Of a stretch of 48,443 nucleotides of DNA, positions 9,501 through 16,852 are shown piece after piece. Made by a program: the position numbers and the translations under genes. This DNA is from Acidobacteriaceae bacterium (GTDB taxonomy: Bacteria; Acidobacteriota; Terriglobia; Terriglobales; Acidobacteriaceae): the NCBI GenBank assembly GCA_025352065.1, contig JANXUC010000019.1, positions 1 through 48,443 on the forward strand. The letters run 5' to 3'. Position 1 is the stretch's first letter. Each line of letters opens with the position of its first letter. Below the pieces are notes generated by a model that ran no database searches, was not told where the DNA came from, and saw only the letters and a program-made list of their open reading frames with translations.

Positions 9501-10183
9501 ACTTCCGCAAGCGCTTTACCCGTCACTACAATTTCCTCGCGTCCTATACGTGGTCACACGCTATTGACGACTCGACCGATTTGCAGTCACCGCTATCTCC
9601 GCAGGACAGCTACAATCCTTCCGCCGAACGTTCGAATTCCACGTTCGATCAGCGCCACCGGTTCGTTTTCAGCGGCGGATATGAGGTCGGAAAACTCGGT
9701 GGCAGCGGTTTTGCCAGCAAGTTCTTCAGCGACTGGAAATTCTCCACCATCGTTGACGTCGCCACTGGGCGGCCGTTCAACATCATCACGTCGCAGGACA
9801 CGACGTTCCAGTTTGCGCCAAGCGAAGCACGTCCGAACGTTGTGCCGGCAGGCACAGCGGATACTTCCTGCGGCGGCAAAGCGGTCGCTTCGAAGTACTC
9901 CCCCACCGGCTTTTTCCAGGTTCCTTGTTTCATTGATGGAAGCCTTGCTGGAAACTTTGGGCGCAACAAAGCCCTTCGCCCATGGACGCTGTTCAACGAT
10001 TTGCGCGTAGCGCGAGAAATTCCGCTCGGAAAACGTTTCAAACTGGAAGGTATTGCCGACATGTTCAACGTCGCCAACCGCTTCAACGTCGCCGACGTGA
10101 ATCCGCTCTTCACGCAAGCTGGCCAGGCCACCGCGGCCTCCGAGCCAAGGCAGTTCCAGTTCGCGTTGCGGCTGAAGTGGTAG
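6503..10183 (+). CDS. Oar-like TonB-dependent receptor (giant, carboxypeptidase-regulatory domain)
   Basis: 1226 residues. A signal peptide (cleavage near SSA, about 24) precedes a carboxypeptidase-regulatory-like domain (about 28-115) that ends in a TonB-box-like TSISVSTEA. A plug domain (about 130-250) has the family's NLPINGRNYIDF, VDGFDAIDN, YSPEYGRASGG and VNIITRSGSN signatures. The barrel runs to the terminal FQFALRLKW. Such receptors are expanded in Acidobacteriota and import oligosaccharides, peptides or chelates; no ligand is indicated here. GTG at 6503 is followed at once by ATG 6506, and AAGGAG at 6492-6497 is 8 nt from the ATG, so 6506 may be the true start. It appears to be a single-gene unit. 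Confidence 0.9.
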   Translation: MMTRLLKYLSLAGLILVAAGISSAQNAANSKLHVTVKDPTGALVTNATVTARDDAKAFERSTSANADGVYRLLALPPGVYSVTVEAASFTKAEAKDITVTVGQVADLPVTLSLKTGETSISVSTEAALIETSPTSTTETIDQRSIDNLPINGRNYIDFAKTNSQVVRDNAPSIGAAPTSGLNFGGQRARANLVNVDGFDAIDNSTNGVRSTVSQEAVQEFQIITNGYSPEYGRASGGVVNIITRSGSNDTRGSVFGFLRNRKFQAVNPFSTVKDPAYTRVQAGFALGGAIKKDKTFYYFAYEATRRHETGFSSIGAGNYGLVPFDASAYFGAPAGTFGVQVTPDQAAFLANPPAILPVSALQKYVFLAGGGSGIAVNGSYPAAFALITPPVPNQLQQFPTSCSSVNFTCNGLPTSFHSLASEAGNFPVFEGTSLYSLRLDHNINADNRLLLRGNVSPSTVTGIEVNGQNQTFGQNAYSRTTQQSYRDWGAAIAETAVLGNNKINEARFQYARRGLNFNFSKGAGGADLAVNIPGFAFIGREPFSFIRRTEERFQFSDNFSWSIGRHDTKFGVDFNYLPLSATFTVNYGGVINFGGIDATTFGFPDLTKFNLPAIPAFSPVQAYGLGIPSTFIQGIGNPHDAFSNKPLGFFWQDSWKLRSNMTLNYGVRYDIEFGPKFAPPAGLAGAAYNALGIQKGVENDKNNFAPRIGLAWDPKGDGKTVIRSSYGIFYDHPLLGLYFLGDASDGSKTGQLLFFGGSPCDGTSAGSPLNLNATNIFQGTLALPNCLPAAGPAFGYQSSQRRFDSFQSSSLFLNQGYLNPSTFFPLISQPFGFPQAKNFVFAYSNQANFTVEHDFGGGYGISFAYNFNGGRHINRPINANAVHGDLLVNNWKAALAAGAITSSTDPRGVNVCGVGPAGPYIPAAVVSFFRRGGLNPSLAPTVPAPCLGLIQQVLKAEGLGLGANGGPCDPTAGSCVALPFSDMAANYSNGSSVYHGLSVNFRKRFTRHYNFLASYTWSHAIDDSTDLQSPLSPQDSYNPSAERSNSTFDQRHRFVFSGGYEVGKLGGSGFASKFFSDWKFSTIVDVATGRPFNIITSQDTTFQFAPSEARPNVVPAGTADTSCGGKAVASKYSPTGFFQVPCFIDGSLAGNFGRNKALRPWTLFNDLRVAREIPLGKRFKLEGIADMFNVANRFNVADVNPLFTQAGQATAASEPRQFQFALRLKW

Positions 10184-10202
10184 TGCAGGAAGAATACTCG
10201 AT

Positions 10203-10228
10203 GGAGGCACGGGCGTCCTCGCCCGTGC
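10203..10228. repeat. GCACGGGC hairpin downstream of the Oar-like receptor
   Basis: GCACGGGC (10207-10214), a 6-nt loop and GCCCGTGC (10221-10228) make a perfect 8-bp stem 24 bp after the receptor stop. No T-run follows, so it is either a weak terminator or a dispersed intergenic palindrome. Confidence 0.5.
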
Positions 10229-10255
10229 GCGCTCCAGAATCCTGCCTCAAAGTTT

Positions 10256-10282
10256 GTCATTCCGAGCGCAGCGAGGAATCCC
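10256..10282. repeat. GTCATTCCGAGCG...GAGGAATCCC dispersed repeat
   Basis: A GTCATTCCGAG start, short internal palindrome and GAGGAATCCC end define a widespread intergenic repeat type. Related copies are at 11093 and 11280 (inverted), 15499, and 39358 in this window. It fills most of the 220-bp gap before the flavin-binding gene, where nothing else was seen. Confidence 0.7.
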
Positions 10283-10403
10283 TTTCACAACGACACCTTG
10301 TGTTCAGCATGACCAGCAGTTCCCTGAGAGTAAGCATCGCGACGCCCTGCTAAACTAATCCTTCCTGCCGTTCACTCTTGACGATTCCCGGAGACTCTAC
10401 CCG

Positions 10404-11087
10404 ATGTCCCAACAGCAAGCTCCCACCCAGCGCACCCGTGTGATTCGCGAGCACGAACGCGGCGTCTACGACCGCGAGACAGCCTACAAAATTCTCGATG
10501 AAGGCTTCATCTGCCACGTCGGTTTCGCGCAGGACGGCCAGCCCTTCGTGATCCCCACCGGCTACGGCCGTATCGGCGATGCGCTGTACATCCACGGCTC
10601 AGCCGCCAGCCGCATGTTGAAGGAAGTGAATCAAGGCATTCCCGTCTGCGTCACGGTCACGCTCCTCGATGGCCTTGTCCTTGCCCGCTCGATTTTCAAT
10701 CACTCCATGAACTACCGCTCCGTCGTGATTCTAGGCAAAGCCATAATCGTGGATCAGCCGGAAGAAAAGCTCGAAGCCCTGCGCCTGCTCTCCGAACACA
10801 TCATCCCGGGCCGCTGGGTCGAGACACGCTTGCCCAACGAGAAGGAACTCAAGGCAACAACAGTGCTGCGTCTACCCATCGAAGAATTTTCCTGCAAGGT
10901 CCGCCAAGGCGACGCCATCGACGATGCCGACGATATGTCATTTCCAGTCTGGGCGGGAGTGCTGCCGCTGCCGGTCGTTCCGGGAGCGCCGATTCCCGAC
11001 CAGCACCTCGATCCCAAGATCACGCTGCCGAGTTACGTGAAGAACTATTCGCGAACGGCGTCTCACCCAAAAAATGTTCCCGAATAA
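10404..11087 (+). CDS. Pyridoxamine 5'-phosphate oxidase-family FMN-binding split-barrel protein (NimA-like)
   Basis: 227 residues. The split-barrel flavin-binding fold shows the signature HSMNYRSVVILG (100-111), which groups it with flavin-nucleotide-binding/NimA-like proteins rather than true PdxH. Other conserved parts are an N-terminal RGVYDRETAYKILDEG and VIPTGYGR. A redox role with FMN or F420-type cofactor is likely; nitroreductase-type detoxification is one possibility. The C-terminal tail (about 180-227) is proline-rich and longer than the core domain. The gene is flanked by repeats on both sides and faces the minus-strand arginase-family gene. Confidence 0.85.
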   Translation: MSQQQAPTQRTRVIREHERGVYDRETAYKILDEGFICHVGFAQDGQPFVIPTGYGRIGDALYIHGSAASRMLKEVNQGIPVCVTVTLLDGLVLARSIFNHSMNYRSVVILGKAIIVDQPEEKLEALRLLSEHIIPGRWVETRLPNEKELKATTVLRLPIEEFSCKVRQGDAIDDADDMSFPVWAGVLPLPVVPGAPIPDQHLDPKITLPSYVKNYSRTASHPKNVPE

Positions 11088-11092
11088 AAAAT

Positions 11093-11280
11093 GTCATTCC
11101 GAGCCTCTGCGAGGAATCCCCGACAGCCGATCCACCCGCATGGCTGAGAGGCATTCTCACCGCAAGCTCAACCCAGCGATTGTTCACGCAGTCCGGTGAG
11201 AATGCCTTGCAGCAGTGAATCTGACTGCCAGCGCCGGGGATTCTTCCGCCTCGCAAAGAGCGCTCGTTGTCAGAATGACA
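11093..11280. repeat. Nested inverted-repeat element between convergent genes
   Basis: Outer arms TGTCATTCCGAG (11093) and CAGAATGACA (ending 11280) are inverted copies of the GTCATTCC repeat, and ATTCC/GGAAT-type blocks follow inside. The inner arms are an exact 14-bp inverted repeat, AGGCATTCTCACCG (11149-11162) and CGGTGAGAATGCCT (11194-11207). The roughly 190-bp whole could fold into a long hairpin. It fills the gap between two genes that converge on it, so it may act as a bidirectional terminator or be a MITE-like insertion. Confidence 0.65.
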
Positions 11281-11299
11281 GCATGACGGATGAAACTAC

Positions 11300-12112
11300 T
11301 TACCGCGCCATCATTCCCACCAACTCCTTCACCAACTTCGCGCAAACCGTAGCACTCACTCCCGAAACATCCTGCACAGGATTCAGCTCTACCAAATCCG
11401 CCGCCACAATTACTGCGGGTAAGGAATGCAAATACCCAATCGCCTCCCGCACCGACAACCCTCCCGGCTCGCGATGCGACACCCCCGGCGCAAACGCCGG
11501 ATCGAGCACATCGAGGTCGAACGACACATACACCGGCCCCTGAATCTTCATCCCCGCCAAATCGACGCGGCCCGCTCTCATCTCACGCACTTCCACGCCA
11601 AATTTCTCCGCCTGAGCTTTCTGGTGCGGGTTCAGCGTCCGTATCCCCACCTGAATCAGCCGAGCCGCCAGCTTCTCTTCCATGATTCGCGCAAACGGGC
11701 TAGCGTGCGAGTAAGGGTTATTTTCATAGTTTTCATAGAGGTCGGGGTGCGCGTCGAAGTGAACAATCGTCAGCCCGGAATGCTTTCGAGCAACCCCTCG
11801 CACCAGCGGATAGGTCACCGAATGATCTCCGCCCAAAAATAGTGGCATGCACTCCCGCGCCAGCCCTTCGGCAGCGTTTTCGGTTTGGGTAAACCAGTGC
11901 TCTCCGTTACCGAATTCCAAGTCGCCTTCATCGCCAAATATCCCCGGCAGCCCCGTGTCAACTCCTGTTTCCGACCAGCTAGTCGAGGCGTCGCAACGCA
12001 GTGCCCCACGGATCGCAGCAGGAGCCTGCGCCGCCCCTCGCAGGTAGGAACTATTGGCATCCCAAGGCACGCCCAGCAGCCGAATCCGGCTTTTCGTCAC
12101 AGGTAAGTCCAA
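11300..12112 (-). CDS. Arginase/agmatinase/formiminoglutamase-family ureohydrolase
   Basis: 270 residues from TTG 12112. The binuclear Mn-site motifs are complete: GGDHSV, FDAHPDLY and SFDLDVLDPAFAPG (numbering from the longer form: H102, D125/H127/D129, D204/D206). By family it hydrolyses an agmatine- or arginine-like guanidino substrate to urea; the exact substrate is not determined, though the length and SFDLDVLDP context fit agmatinase-like enzymes. The frame is open to a TTG at 12127, but a GGAGG at 12122-12126 lies 8-9 nt before the TTG at 12112 and would fall inside the longer version, so the shorter start is preferred. It is divergent from the transglycosylase gene. Confidence 0.9.
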   Translation of the reverse strand: MDLPVTKSRIRLLGVPWDANSSYLRGAAQAPAAIRGALRCDASTSWSETGVDTGLPGIFGDEGDLEFGNGEHWFTQTENAAEGLARECMPLFLGGDHSVTYPLVRGVARKHSGLTIVHFDAHPDLYENYENNPYSHASPFARIMEEKLAARLIQVGIRTLNPHQKAQAEKFGVEVREMRAGRVDLAGMKIQGPVYVSFDLDVLDPAFAPGVSHREPGGLSVREAIGYLHSLPAVIVAADLVELNPVQDVSGVSATVCAKLVKELVGMMAR

Positions 12113-12186
12113 TTTAAAAACCTCCAAGAACGTTAACTATAAGAAAAATAAGCTAGATACCCCAACCGACCCTGTACCGTTGCGGG

Positions 12187-12215
12187 TTGACCTAGCTCCT
12201 GCCAGATAGTAGCAT
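12187..12215 (+). promoter_or_regulatory. Candidate sigma-70 promoter for the transglycosylase gene
   Basis: TTGACC (12187-12192), 17 nt, then TAGCAT (12210-12215) lies in the 192-bp divergent region. The -35 box is near consensus and the -10 box matches 4 of 6 bases. It is a pattern match only. Confidence 0.3.
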
Positions 12216-12304
12216 TTCACAGGAATCCCACACTTCCTGAAAAAGCACCTAAGCAGGAATACGTAAGCGGTCTCACGTCCTGAACAGTAACGCGGAGCAA
12301 CGGA

Positions 12305-14221
12305 TTGCCAAGTAACTTCCTACGCTGGAGTCGAATGTCCGCGTCCGCCATCTTGATGGCATCCGCAGCCTTCGCCCAGAGCGCGTCCGCTCCCGTAACG
12401 CCGATTCCCGTGGCGCAGACGACGAATCCGCAAGCCCCGCAGCAGACGCCGGAGCCCGTCTCCGACCTCATCAGCCAGACCGAGAAAGCATTCAAGGCTG
12501 GCCAAGATGAATACCAGGCCGGACATCTCGCCGCCGCCAAGCTGAATTTCGATAACGCCTTCAATCTGCTGCTGGAAAGCCCGTACGACGTGCGTTCCGA
12601 GGACCGTCTCCGCCGCGAGTTTGACCGCATCGTCGACGGCACTTCGAGCCTCGAAATGGTCGCCATCGAGCAGGGAGATGGCTTCGCCGAGCAGAAATCC
12701 GAGCCCGCTCCGATCGATGAAGCCAACGACGTCACCTTCCCCGTCGACCCCAACGTGAAAGCCCAAGCCGAAGCCGAAATCAAAGCGACGCGCTCCGACC
12801 TTCCGTTGATGCTGACCGACCCAGTCGTATCGTTCCTCAATTATTTCTCCAAGAACGGCAAAGGCACGCTGGAGCGCGGTCTGATCCGCTCTGGCCGCTA
12901 CGAAGCCATGATTCGCCGTGTGCTGAAGGAAGAAGGCGTTCCGCAAGACTTGATCTACCTGGCCCAAGCCGAGTCGGGTTTCCATGAACTCGCTTTATCC
13001 CGTGCGGGAGCTCGCGGCATGTGGCAATTCATCAGCAGCAGAGCCAGTGGCTACGGCCTGCGCCGCAACTGGTGGGAAGACGAGCGCCTTGACCCAGAGA
13101 AATCCACCCGCGCTGCCGCCCGTCACTTACACGACCTCTACAAGCAATTCGGCGACTGGTATCTCGCCATGGCGGCCTACAATTCCGGCCCGGGCACCAT
13201 TCAGCACGCAGTCAAGCGCACCGGCTTCGCGGATTTCTGGGAGCTCTACAACCGCGATGTTCTCCCGCGCGAGACCCGTAATTACGTCCCCATCATAGTT
13301 GCGGTCACGATTCTGGCCAAGAATCGCGCCCAATATGGCCTCGACCACCTCGTCCCCGAGCCGCCCATGGCCTACGATACGGTCAAGATTCGCTACCCGG
13401 TTGACCTGCGTCTGGTCGCCGAGTGTGTCGACGCCCCGGTCACGACGCTCCAAGACCTGAACCCCAGCCTGCTCAGGACCACCACGCCCAAAGGCACCGA
13501 CGACAATTTCACTTTCGAACTGCACCTGCCGATAGGCACCAAGGACAAATACGAGACCGCCATCGCCGCGATCCCCGAAGATATGCGTGTCTGGTGGCGC
13601 TACCACCGCGTCGCTCAAGGCGAGACGCTTGCCAACTTGGCGCGCACCTTCCACACTCCCGCCGACTCGATTGCCGAAGCCAACGACCTTCCCGGGGGAG
13701 ACCTGCAACCCGATACGAAACTCATCATCCCCATCGCGGCTGGCAAGGTCGTAGCCGGCGAGACGGGAGATATCTACTCCAAACACGCGGTCCGCTATCG
13801 CACCCGCCGCGGCGATACGGTGGCCTCCGTGGCGCAGAATTTTGGCGTGCCGCCCGACAAGGTCCGCTCGTGGAACCGTATTCATGGCAACAGCTTACGG
13901 GCGGGACGCACGCTCCATGTCTACCTGCCCTTGACGGCCGGGCGGGAGCAGGCATGGACGGGAGGGTCGTCCAAACACTCGTCGCGAGCCTCCAAGCGCA
14001 GTCATTCCGGTGCCCAAATCTCGGCACGGTCCAACTCTGGGGGGACGGGCTCTGGGGGGACGGGCAAAAAGGGTCGCGTGCTGCATAAAGTACGCCCCGG
14101 TGAGACCCTTTCCAGCATCGCTGGCGCCTATCACACTACGGTTTCCGCCTTGAAGCGCGACAATGGCCGCGAGTCCGCCCGCCTGCAGTCCGGCGATACC
14201 CTCGTCGTCCAGCGCCGCTAG
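12305..14221 (+). CDS. MltD-like lytic murein transglycosylase with three LysM domains
   Basis: 638 residues. A signal peptide (cleavage near FAQS, about 26) is followed by a low-complexity linker and a helical region, then a goose-lysozyme-like SLT domain (about 190-345). The catalytic glutamate is Glu223 in AQAESGF, with RGMWQFI and AAYNSGPG as family signatures. Three LysM peptidoglycan-binding repeats follow, at about 435-480, 492-540 and 590-638. A Ser/Gly-rich linker joins the last two. It cleaves the glycan backbone of murein in the periplasm. The TTG start at 12305 is supported by a GGAG 7 nt upstream; ATG 12335 (Met11) is an alternative that shortens the signal peptide. Confidence 0.92.
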   Translation: MPSNFLRWSRMSASAILMASAAFAQSASAPVTPIPVAQTTNPQAPQQTPEPVSDLISQTEKAFKAGQDEYQAGHLAAAKLNFDNAFNLLLESPYDVRSEDRLRREFDRIVDGTSSLEMVAIEQGDGFAEQKSEPAPIDEANDVTFPVDPNVKAQAEAEIKATRSDLPLMLTDPVVSFLNYFSKNGKGTLERGLIRSGRYEAMIRRVLKEEGVPQDLIYLAQAESGFHELALSRAGARGMWQFISSRASGYGLRRNWWEDERLDPEKSTRAAARHLHDLYKQFGDWYLAMAAYNSGPGTIQHAVKRTGFADFWELYNRDVLPRETRNYVPIIVAVTILAKNRAQYGLDHLVPEPPMAYDTVKIRYPVDLRLVAECVDAPVTTLQDLNPSLLRTTTPKGTDDNFTFELHLPIGTKDKYETAIAAIPEDMRVWWRYHRVAQGETLANLARTFHTPADSIAEANDLPGGDLQPDTKLIIPIAAGKVVAGETGDIYSKHAVRYRTRRGDTVASVAQNFGVPPDKVRSWNRIHGNSLRAGRTLHVYLPLTAGREQAWTGGSSKHSSRASKRSHSGAQISARSNSGGTGSGGTGKKGRVLHKVRPGETLSSIAGAYHTTVSALKRDNGRESARLQSGDTLVVQRR

Positions 14222-14391
14222 AGCTTACGCATCCTACGGCCTTTCTTTTCTGCTTGTTGAGGAGCCTTCAGAATTGCTATACTCGCCCACCGTTAGAGCA
14301 GAGGAATTTTTCTGCTGCCAAAATCATTCGTTCAATCTTGTGCTTGGGAACTTCCGCTGTCTGGAATGGCCCAGCGTTGAAGGAGACCGCG

Positions 14392-14844
14392 ATGTTCGAC
14401 GAGAGGAAGTACTATATGCGCGATGACGAAATGGATGAATTCGGAGACACCGGCGCTTACGGCGACCCGGTAGAAGAAGCTTTTGAAGAAGAGGAAGAAG
14501 AATCCGACGTCGTTATGACCGAGGATGAAGAGGCGCCCAAACCGGTGATGCCTGCAGTTGCTAAGGCTGCGCCGGCGAAAGTTGCAAAAGCTGCGCCGGT
14601 CGCCATGAAGCCAGCGGCAGCTGTGGCGGCTCCGAAGAAACCGGCTGCAAAAAAGCCAGCTGCCAAGAAGGCGGCCCCGAAGAAGGCCACCAAGAAAGTC
14701 GCGAAGAAAGTCGCGAAGAAGAAGGCAACTAAGAAACCCGCGAAAAAAGCTGCACCTAAAAAGACGGCCAAGAAAAAAGCAGCCAAGAAGCCAGCTAAGA
14801 AAGCTGCCAAGAAAAAGACAGCGAAGAAGAAAAGCCGCCGCTAG
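14392..14844 (+). CDS. Histone H1-like Lys/Ala-rich DNA-binding protein with acidic head
   Basis: 150 residues from ATG 14392, which has AAGGAG 7 nt upstream. The first about 45 residues are strongly acidic (a run of six Glu and DEE). The rest is a Lys/Ala/Pro repeat of the KKPAAKK and KKVAKK type, ending in KKKSRR, like the C-terminal domain of eukaryotic H1 and bacterial Hc1/HctB-type proteins. By analogy it condenses or bridges DNA; the acidic head could control this or contact other proteins. It has low sequence complexity, so homology by composition alone is weak evidence. The frame is open upstream, but that part has no ribosome-binding site. Confidence 0.75.
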   Translation: MFDERKYYMRDDEMDEFGDTGAYGDPVEEAFEEEEEESDVVMTEDEEAPKPVMPAVAKAAPAKVAKAAPVAMKPAAAVAAPKKPAAKKPAAKKAAPKKATKKVAKKVAKKKATKKPAKKAAPKKTAKKKAAKKPAKKAAKKKTAKKKSRR

Positions 14845-14870
14845 CACGTTTCAATTTTGAAAAATGAAAA

Positions 14871-14900
14871 GACACGGGCTCTACGGCGCGTGCCTTTTTA
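14871..14900 (+). terminator. Weak hairpin with T-run after the H1-like gene
   Basis: GACACG (14871-14876) and CGTGCC (14889-14894) pair with one mismatch across a 12-nt loop, followed by TTTTTA. It is in the right place for a terminator, but the stem is short. Confidence 0.35.
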
Positions 14901-14916
14901 TTTCCTGAAAACGTTT

Positions 14917-15033
14917 GTCATGCTGAGAGCCTGTGACTTTATTGTTTTGCTCCAAAATTAACACTGAAAATAAACGACTTACGCGTCTGAAAATCGCATA
15001 AATCGAATAAAGTCACAAGCTCTCGGAATGACA
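14917..15033. mobile_element. MITE sharing terminal inverted repeats with the IS1182-like element
   Basis: AGAGCCTGTGACTTTATTG at 14926-14944 is mirrored at 15006-15023 (as AATAAAGTCACAAGCTCT on the plus strand). The 98-bp element has no coding capacity and an AT-rich centre. The same inverted repeats bound the transposase gene at 46895-48433. Outside them, TGTCATGCTG and CGGAATGACA extend the symmetry and match the dispersed GTCATTCC repeat. A non-autonomous copy mobilised by that transposase is the simplest reading. Confidence 0.8.
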
Positions 15034-15052
15034 ATGTAAAGGGACTAAGCAC

Positions 15053-15180
15053 GGTGCCCCAGGTTCGCGTCCGTTCTTTGGACGATAACCTGGGTGAAGC
15101 GGAAGGAAACCATACACAACATCTGCGCGTCCATGCCGCTCCCAGGTTGGCGACAAAGAACGTCGCGAACCTGGGGCACC
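15053..15180. repeat. 128-bp long palindrome with GGTGCCCCAGGTTCGCG arms
   Basis: The arms 15053-15080 and 15154-15180 are inverted copies that differ only by a small indel (both contain GGTGCCCCAGGTTCGCG and GTTCTTTG). Inside, AACCTGGG and CCCAGGTT add a second, offset inverted pair. No gene lies inside. Together with the MITE it explains the 380-bp gap after the H1-like gene. The element may fold into a large hairpin or be an old MITE. Confidence 0.75.
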
Positions 15181-15224
15181 GACCTTCAAGATCGTCACCT
15201 CAAGATCGCTACTTCGAGAGATTG

Positions 15225-15443
15225 TTACTTCGCGCGCACCGAATCCAGGCACTTGCGGTAAAGCTCCAGCAGGTGCGCCGCATACTCCTCCGGTTTGTTG
15301 GCTGGCGCGCTTCCCTGGAATCCAGCGCCGCCGCTCGACGTCGTCTTCCCATAGCCGGTACTCATGGCAACAAATTTCATCAAATCCAGCGCAATATCTT
15401 CATTGCGGCGTGCCGCTGTTCCATTTGCAGATGTTTCTTCCAT
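15225..15443 (-). CDS. Small uncharacterised protein
   Basis: 72 residues, family not recognised. A strong AGGAGG ribosome-binding site lies 4 nt before the ATG at 15443. The composition is normal for a soluble globular protein (a helical-looking segment near 50-70 contains LLELYRKCLDS), with no signal peptide or membrane segment. The ribosome-binding site and good codon content support it as real. It is followed by the long palindrome and preceded by a dispersed repeat. Confidence 0.6.
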   Translation of the reverse strand: MEETSANGTAARRNEDIALDLMKFVAMSTGYGKTTSSGGAGFQGSAPANKPEEYAAHLLELYRKCLDSVRAK

Positions 15444-15498
15444 GAAGCCTCCTGAAAATTTTTATCTATCTCTGTTGAAGACCGCCCCACTCAAAATC

Positions 15499-15536
15499 TT
15501 GTTATTCCGAAGGGCTTCAGCCCTGAGGAATCTGCT
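15499..15536. repeat. 38-bp dispersed repeat, chromosomal copy
   Basis: It starts TTGTTATTCCGAAGGGCTTC and ends CTGAGGAATCTGCT, with an internal AGGGCT/AGCCCT palindrome. An inverted copy with 36 of 38 identical bases is at 39358-39395, between two tail genes of the phage-derived block. Confidence 0.8.
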
Positions 15537-15645
15537 TTTCGCAGTGAGCAAATGGCTCCTCAGCGATCATAGCAAACAGAGTGCGGTCGCCGGCTCTTGC
15601 GTCCATGCGCGTTTCCATTTCTAATCTCAAGTTAACTCTACCCTT

Positions 15646-16023
15646 ATGGCCGACAACGATACACGACCGCGCGAACATCTTGCCAACGAACGTACTTTTC
15701 TGGCCTGGATCCGTACCGGGTTGTCCATGATTGTGTTTGGCTTCGCCCTCGGCCGCTTCGGCGTGGCTCTGCACCAGTTTATGGAGATGGAAGGGCGCAC
15801 TCAGAAAACAACCGGCATGTCGGTCTGGTTCGGCCTGATTTCCATTGTGGCTGGCGTGGGGATGGTTTTAATCGGCCTCGTCCGGTACCGCGTTACTAAG
15901 ACGCAGCTCGCGACCGGAACCTTCAAGCCCGCTGGCTTTGTGATTGATTTAATCGCCATCGTTGCAACCTTGCTGGGAGCGGCCCTAGCCGGGTATTTGT
16001 TGGTGGTGGAAAAGAGTTTGTAG
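15646..16023 (+). CDS. DUF202 (YidH-type) inner-membrane protein
   Basis: 125 residues. The N-terminal LANERTFLAWIRTGLSMI is the DUF202 signature, and three membrane segments are visible (about 25-43, 58-80 and 98-122). The role of the family is unknown. It has no clear ribosome-binding site. The repressor gene on the minus strand converges from the right, 21 bp away, so this gene marks the left edge of the phage-derived block. Confidence 0.85.
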   Translation: MADNDTRPREHLANERTFLAWIRTGLSMIVFGFALGRFGVALHQFMEMEGRTQKTTGMSVWFGLISIVAGVGMVLIGLVRYRVTKTQLATGTFKPAGFVIDLIAIVATLLGAALAGYLLVVEKSL

Positions 16024-16044
16024 CGAGCGCCAGTCTGTAACCCT

Positions 16045-16758
16045 TTACGGTTCCGATTGCACGAAGCAAACCCGCCCGATGATGTAATCGGCCGAGGCTC
16101 TGCCCGCTTCGATGGTTAGAAACTCCACCGGGAAGCTGTGATTGTGGGGCCGTAGGACCAGATGATTATCCACAACCTCGGCATAGGTGAGGGAGCAGGT
16201 CCGCCCGCGGCGGACGGCATAGATGTTGGCGTCGCCTTTGCGGTAGGGTTTCAGGGAGTTGTAGTGACGGTCTACCAGCACAGTCGCGCCGAACTGCAGG
16301 CGCGGGTGCATGCTGGACCCATCGTATTTATCAACTCCGAGGGCGACGAAGCGCTCCCAGTGTTCACGTTCTCCTTCCATGTCGGCCCTTAGACGCCGAA
16401 GAAAACTCCTGCGGAACTTGAGCACATACTGAATTTGTTGATTCAGGATGCGAGCATCTCCAATCGCATTCCGGTCGGTAAGGGCAATGTTTTCAAAGTC
16501 ATCCGGACTCAGCGGCAAGGCGCTGGCGCGCCGGTTGATCTCGGACGGGTCGAGTAAGTCAAAGATGGACATGTGCTGGGTGGCCAGCACTTTGTCCATA
16601 CCTTCCAGACTTAGCGAGCGCTTCTTATTGAGAAAATTTGAGATATGGGCCTGCTTGAATCCGGTCACTCGTGCCAACCCCAGACCGGTAAGCTGGCCGT
16701 CGTCGATGCGCTCCACCATGGCTTTCCGGAGATTTTCCTGGAGGGTGCGAAATTTCAT
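16045..16758 (-). CDS. Phage-type repressor: HTH plus S24 (LexA/CI-like) C-terminal domain
   Basis: 237 residues. The N-terminal helix-turn-helix (about 5-67, with ARVTGFKQAHISNFL) is followed by a linker and an S24-like C-terminal domain (about 140-235). The GSSMHP at 148-152 carries the expected nucleophile serine (Ser149), but the usual catalytic lysine before the last strands is not obvious (CSLTYAE region). It may therefore bind operators without RecA-stimulated self-cleavage. ATG 16758 is preceded by the palindrome at 16768-16783, so it probably controls itself. It is divergent from the rightward genes and thus acts as the switch of the block. Confidence 0.8.
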   Translation of the reverse strand: MKFRTLQENLRKAMVERIDDGQLTGLGLARVTGFKQAHISNFLNKKRSLSLEGMDKVLATQHMSIFDLLDPSEINRRASALPLSPDDFENIALTDRNAIGDARILNQQIQYVLKFRRSFLRRLRADMEGEREHWERFVALGVDKYDGSSMHPRLQFGATVLVDRHYNSLKPYRKGDANIYAVRRGRTCSLTYAEVVDNHLVLRPHNHSFPVEFLTIEAGRASADYIIGRVCFVQSEP

Positions 16759-16767
16759 CCGCCGAAG

Positions 16768-16783
16768 TATAGCATTCGCTATA
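16768..16783. promoter_or_regulatory. Operator palindrome TATAGC-N4-GCTATA, upstream of the repressor
   Basis: TATAGC (16768-16773), ATTC, GCTATA (16778-16783) is a perfect 6-bp inverted repeat ending 10 bp before the repressor start. The same half-site recurs at 16859-16866 and 16879-16884, so these are likely operator half-sites of the repressor. Confidence 0.6.
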
Positions 16784-16852
16784 GCTTACGGCTAATGCGC
16801 AGAGGTGGGGGATAGCTGAGTGAAAATCAGACAAAGTTCTTGACTTAGAAGT

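Noticed and set aside
12320-12985. Long open frame antisense to the transglycosylase
   Set aside because: No family resemblance; the frame is a by-product of GC-rich codons in the real gene.
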